A stretch of 24,349 nucleotides of DNA from Acidimicrobiaceae bacterium. Its GTDB lineage: Bacteria > Actinomycetota > Acidimicrobiia > Acidimicrobiales > Bog-793. Under the pieces are notes generated by a model that saw only the letters and a program-made list of their open reading frames with translations, had not been told where the DNA came from and searched no databases. The stretch's first letter is position 1, and each line of letters opens with the position of its first letter. The stretch is from positions 1 to 24,349 of the forward strand of contig JAODBN010000008.1 of assembly GCA_025463965.1 (NCBI GenBank), given 5' to 3'. Below are positions 21,641 through 24,349 of this stretch, piece by piece. The position numbers were made by a program, and so were the translations under genes.

Positions 21641-22599
21641 CAGCGCTTCCTGTAGATCCTCTCGGCTCCGTCCACCGTCTCGTAGTCCTCCTCCCGCCCG
21701 GAAAAGGCGAGCGACTCCTTGCCACCCAATGCGAGCACCCCGAGGCGGGGAAGGCTCGAATAGAACAGCTCGTGCACCTGTCGCTGCAGGTGCACGTCAA
21801 AATAGATCATGACATTGCGACACACCACCGCGTGGAATTCATTGAATGAGCTGTCGCTCGCGAGGTTGTGACGAGCAAAGACGATGTTGCGCGCGAGGCG
21901 CGGATCAAAGCGCGCGCCGTCGTAGCCGGACACGTAGTACTCCGAGAACGCCCTGTCCCCGCCCGCGGCGAGGTAGTTCTCGGTGTACTCCCGCATCTTC
22001 TCGAGGGGGAACACCGCCCGGGAGGCCACGGCGAGCACGCCGGCGTTGATATCGGTGGCATAGATGCGCGTCCGCTCGTAGAGGCCGGCCTCTGACAGCA
22101 ACATGGCAAGGGAGTAGGTCTCCTCACCGGTCGAACAGCCCGGGTTCCAGATCCTGATGAAGGGATACGTGGCGAGGTGCGGAAGGACCTTTTCCCGAAA
22201 AGCGCGGTAAAAGGCCGGGTCCCGGAACATCGAGGTGACGTTGATCGACAAGTCGGCCAGCAGGCGCTCCATACAGGCGCGGTCGTGCAGCAGCCGCTCC
22301 TGCAGGCCCGAGATCGTCGTGATGCCCTCGAGCTCGGCGCGCCGGCGGAGGCGGCGCCGAAGGGAGCCACGGGCGTAGCTGCGGAAGTCCGCTCCGTAGA
22401 AGCGGTAGATCGCCTCGAGGAGAGCGGCGATCTCGATGTCCTCCAACTCGGCCGAGGTCTCTGCCCGGTCGAGCTCGCTCTTCGCCCAGCGCTGGTCGAG
22501 CTCGTCTTCCCGGCCGCCGTTCAGCGGGCTACCAGCGGGAAGTCCAACCGCTGCAGGTCCCTCGGTTCGCGGACCCTGCTCCGCACTCCATCGCGCCAC
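21640..22599 (-). CDS. CheR-type protein glutamate methyltransferase
   Basis: 319 residues; AdoMet-dependent methylation of protein glutamates is the family activity. An unconserved, charged N-terminus (1-50) precedes the CheR helical domain (LLEAIYRFYGADFRSYARGS and the INVTSMFRDPAFYRAF signature at 119-134). The Rossmann part has WNPGCSTGEETYSLAM (151-166), ATDINAGVL and CRNVMIYFD. The GTG start at 22599 is eight bases after the hybrid-kinase stop, with AAGG six bases upstream. CheB follows immediately. No methyl-accepting receptor is in view, so the substrate could be a conserved glutamate in a neighbouring kinase or an unlinked protein. Confidence 0.93.
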   Translation of the reverse strand: MARWSAEQGPRTEGPAAVGLPAGSPLNGGREDELDQRWAKSELDRAETSAELEDIEIAALLEAIYRFYGADFRSYARGSLRRRLRRRAELEGITTISGLQERLLHDRACMERLLADLSINVTSMFRDPAFYRAFREKVLPHLATYPFIRIWNPGCSTGEETYSLAMLLSEAGLYERTRIYATDINAGVLAVASRAVFPLEKMREYTENYLAAGGDRAFSEYYVSGYDGARFDPRLARNIVFARHNLASDSSFNEFHAVVCRNVMIYFDVHLQRQVHELFYSSLPRLGVLALGGKESLAFSGREEDYETVDGAERIYRKR

Positions 22600-22607
22600 C
22601 TACAGCC

Positions 22608-24349
22608 TTATCGGTAGAGCCAGACGCGCATCAGCGAGAGCAGCTGGTCGATGTCCACGGGCTTGGTGATGTAGTCGGAGGCGCCGGCGGCGATGCACTC
22701 CTCGCGGTCGCCCTTCATGGCCTTCGCGGTGAGGGCGATGATCGGCAGCTCGCGGAAGCGTTCTTCCTGCCTGATTGCCCGCATGGCGGCGTATCCGTCC
22801 ATCTCGGGCATCATGATGTCCATCAGCACGAGGTCGACGCCGTCGGTGGCACCCTCGAGCGCCTCGATGCCCTCCCGGCCGTTCTCGCCGAACAGCACGC
22901 GCATCCCGCGGCCCTCGAACGCGCTGGTGAGCGCGAAAACATTTCGCACGTCGTCGTCGACGATGAGGACAGTCCGCCCGGCGAACACCGCGTCAGCGCT
23001 GTGCAGCTGCTCGATGATCCGCCGCTTCTCCACCGGCATGCGGGATTCCACCCGGTGCAAGAAGAGCGCCGTCTCATCGAGGAGGCGCTCGGGCGAGCGG
23101 GCGTCCTTCACGATGATGGTCTCCGCATACTTCTTCAGCCGGGTCTCTTCCCGCCGGGTCAGCTCTTTTCCGGTGTAGACGACGACTGGCATGTTGGCGT
23201 AGGCCTCGTCGGACTTCACCTGCTCGAGCAGGGCGAAGCCACCGGTGCGCGGCAGTTTCAGGTCGAGCACCATGCAGTCGAAGCGCCGGTTGCCGAGCGC
23301 CTCGAGCGCTTCGTCGCTCGATGCTGCGCCGACCACCTCCACGTCGTCGCCACCGACCAGCTCGATGATGGCGGCCCGCTCCCGAGCGTCGTCCTCCACG
23401 ACGAGAAGGCGACGCCCGGGGGTCTCGATGAAGCCGACGAGACGAGACACCGCGCCGGCGACGTCGTCGGCGGTCGCAGGCTTTTCGAGGTAGGCGACAG
23501 CGCCTGCCGATAGCGCGCTCGTGCGCTGCTCGGCGCTCGAGATGACGTGCACGGGGATGTGGCGGGTGCTCGGCAGGCGCTTCAGCTCTTCGAGCAGCGC
23601 GAGGCCGTCCACGCCGTGCAGGCCGGTGTCGAGCACGATGGCGTCGGGTCCGTGGGTCGTGGCGAGTGCCAGCGCCGAGTCCCCCCGCGTGGCGATCAGG
23701 ATCTTGAAGCCGGCGGCCCGACCTGCGCTCTCCCCCGAGATGAGGAGGTGTTCCTCTTCGGCCACGATCAGCAGCACTCGGTCGCCCGGCTCGATCTCGT
23801 GGCGGTCGTCGGGGCGGTCCTCGGGGACCTCTCCCTGTACGTGTGCGTCCGTGACGCCCGTTCCGAGCGCGCTCGGGGTCGTCGCCGAAAGCACAGCCGG
23901 CAACGGCTCTTGGTCCGGCCTGACAAGGTGTCGAGGCGACAAGAAGAGCGTAAAGGTGCTGCCTTCTCCGGGGCGAGAGCGCACGTGGATCTCACCACCG
24001 AGGATCCGAGCGATCTCCCGGCTGATCGACAGTCCGAGCCCGGTCCCCCCATAGCGGCGACTCGTACTGCCGTCGGCCTGTTGGAACGCCTCGAAGATGG
24101 ACATCAGGTGCTCCTCGGCGATCCCGATCCCGGTGTCGGTCACCTCGAAGACGACGACGCCCTCCTCGGAGTTCAGCGTCTCACTGGCAAAGGGAGCGAG
24201 TCCGCGCCGAAGCCCCATGACCACCGTCACGCCGCCCTCGTGAGTGAACTTGATGGCATTCGAGAGCAGGTTGTTCAGGACCTGCTGGAGGCGCTGGGGG
24301 TCCGTCAAGAGGCCGCCGGGGACCTCGTCCTCGACGCGGATGTCGAGGG
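22608..24349 (-). CDS. Hybrid histidine kinase with three receiver domains (5' part outside window)
   Basis: The frame runs off the right edge, leaving 579 visible residues and no start codon. The visible part opens with the kinase ATPase domain: TDPQRLQQVLNNLLSNAIKF with the N-box Asn, TDTGIGI, and GGTGLGLSISREIA. Receiver 1 (about 190-305) has lost the acidic pocket (LLIVAEEEHLL) but keeps an Asp in IVLDTGL. Receiver 2 (about 312-435) has LLVVEDDARE and MVLDLKLPRTGG. Receiver 3 (about 457-579) is canonical, with VLIVDDDVRN, MDIMMPEMDGY and ITKPVD. Multi-receiver hybrid kinases of this kind usually carry GAF, PAS or HAMP sensors in front, which should lie beyond the edge. It heads the CheR-CheB-kinase-phosphatase operon. 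A TTG at 24308 lies inside the ATPase domain and is not a start. Confidence 0.93.
   Translation of the reverse strand, partial: LDIRVEDEVPGGLLTDPQRLQQVLNNLLSNAIKFTHEGGVTVVMGLRRGLAPFASETLNSEEGVVVFEVTDTGIGIAEEHLMSIFEAFQQADGSTSRRYGGTGLGLSISREIARILGGEIHVRSRPGEGSTFTLFLSPRHLVRPDQEPLPAVLSATTPSALGTGVTDAHVQGEVPEDRPDDRHEIEPGDRVLLIVAEEEHLLISGESAGRAAGFKILIATRGDSALALATTHGPDAIVLDTGLHGVDGLALLEELKRLPSTRHIPVHVISSAEQRTSALSAGAVAYLEKPATADDVAGAVSRLVGFIETPGRRLLVVEDDARERAAIIELVGGDDVEVVGAASSDEALEALGNRRFDCMVLDLKLPRTGGFALLEQVKSDEAYANMPVVVYTGKELTRREETRLKKYAETIIVKDARSPERLLDETALFLHRVESRMPVEKRRIIEQLHSADAVFAGRTVLIVDDDVRNVFALTSAFEGRGMRVLFGENGREGIEALEGATDGVDLVLMDIMMPEMDGYAAMRAIRQEERFRELPIIALTAKAMKGDREECIAAGASDYITKPVDIDQLLSLMRVWLYR

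Noticed and set aside
1..24349. CRISPR array
   Set aside because: No regularly spaced direct repeats were seen in the gene-free stretches, and no Cas-like protein is encoded.

Overview
The window looks like chromosomal DNA from a GC-rich actinobacterium, possibly of the Acidimicrobiia; this is inferred, since no rRNA is present. Supporting signs are the GC-rich third codon positions, long mirror-strand ORFs, TANNNT -10 boxes very close to start codons, a sigmaB/sigmaF-type promoter (GTTT-N16-GGGTA), an almost perfect CIRCE element and a tRNA gene without an encoded CCA.

Left part, plus strand (1-5.7 kb): a DeoR-family repressor is followed by a carbohydrate ABC importer (binding protein and two permeases, no ATPase gene) and a zinc-dependent sorbitol/threonine-type dehydrogenase. 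Together they suggest uptake and oxidation of a sugar or polyol. The 331-bp gap ahead of the binding protein holds two short dyads and a strong leader hairpin. Next come an orphan beta-class DNA methyltransferase with an extra C-terminal domain (5.8-7.3 kb) and a frameshifted remnant of an FUSC/aromatic-acid-exporter-like membrane protein.

Middle part: on the minus strand lie a PAS-PAS-GGDEF-EAL protein (cyclase motif degenerate, phosphodiesterase motifs intact), a membrane O-acyltransferase fused to an SGNH domain, a small heat-shock protein (Hsp20) and a single-pass Pro-rich membrane protein. Around 14.2-14.5 kb a CIRCE element faces two tiny overlapping ORFs rather than groES/groEL. On the plus strand are a YraQ/DUF318 permease and a 43-residue charged protein with a sigmaB/F-like promoter. 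The 13-16.3 kb stretch therefore looks like a stress-response neighbourhood.

Right part: a tRNA-Gly(UCC) gene (minus) and a ROK glucokinase (plus) precede a tightly packed minus-strand operon of six genes: hybrid histidine kinase with three receivers (cut by the window edge), CheR, CheB, receiver-pseudokinase, receiver-HATPase and GAF-PP2C phosphatase. Coding overlaps or an 8-bp gap join all neighbours. No flagellar, Che or MCP genes are visible, so CheR/CheB probably serve a non-chemotactic stress cascade of the RsbU/RsbW partner-switching kind. No STAS protein or sigma factor is in view.
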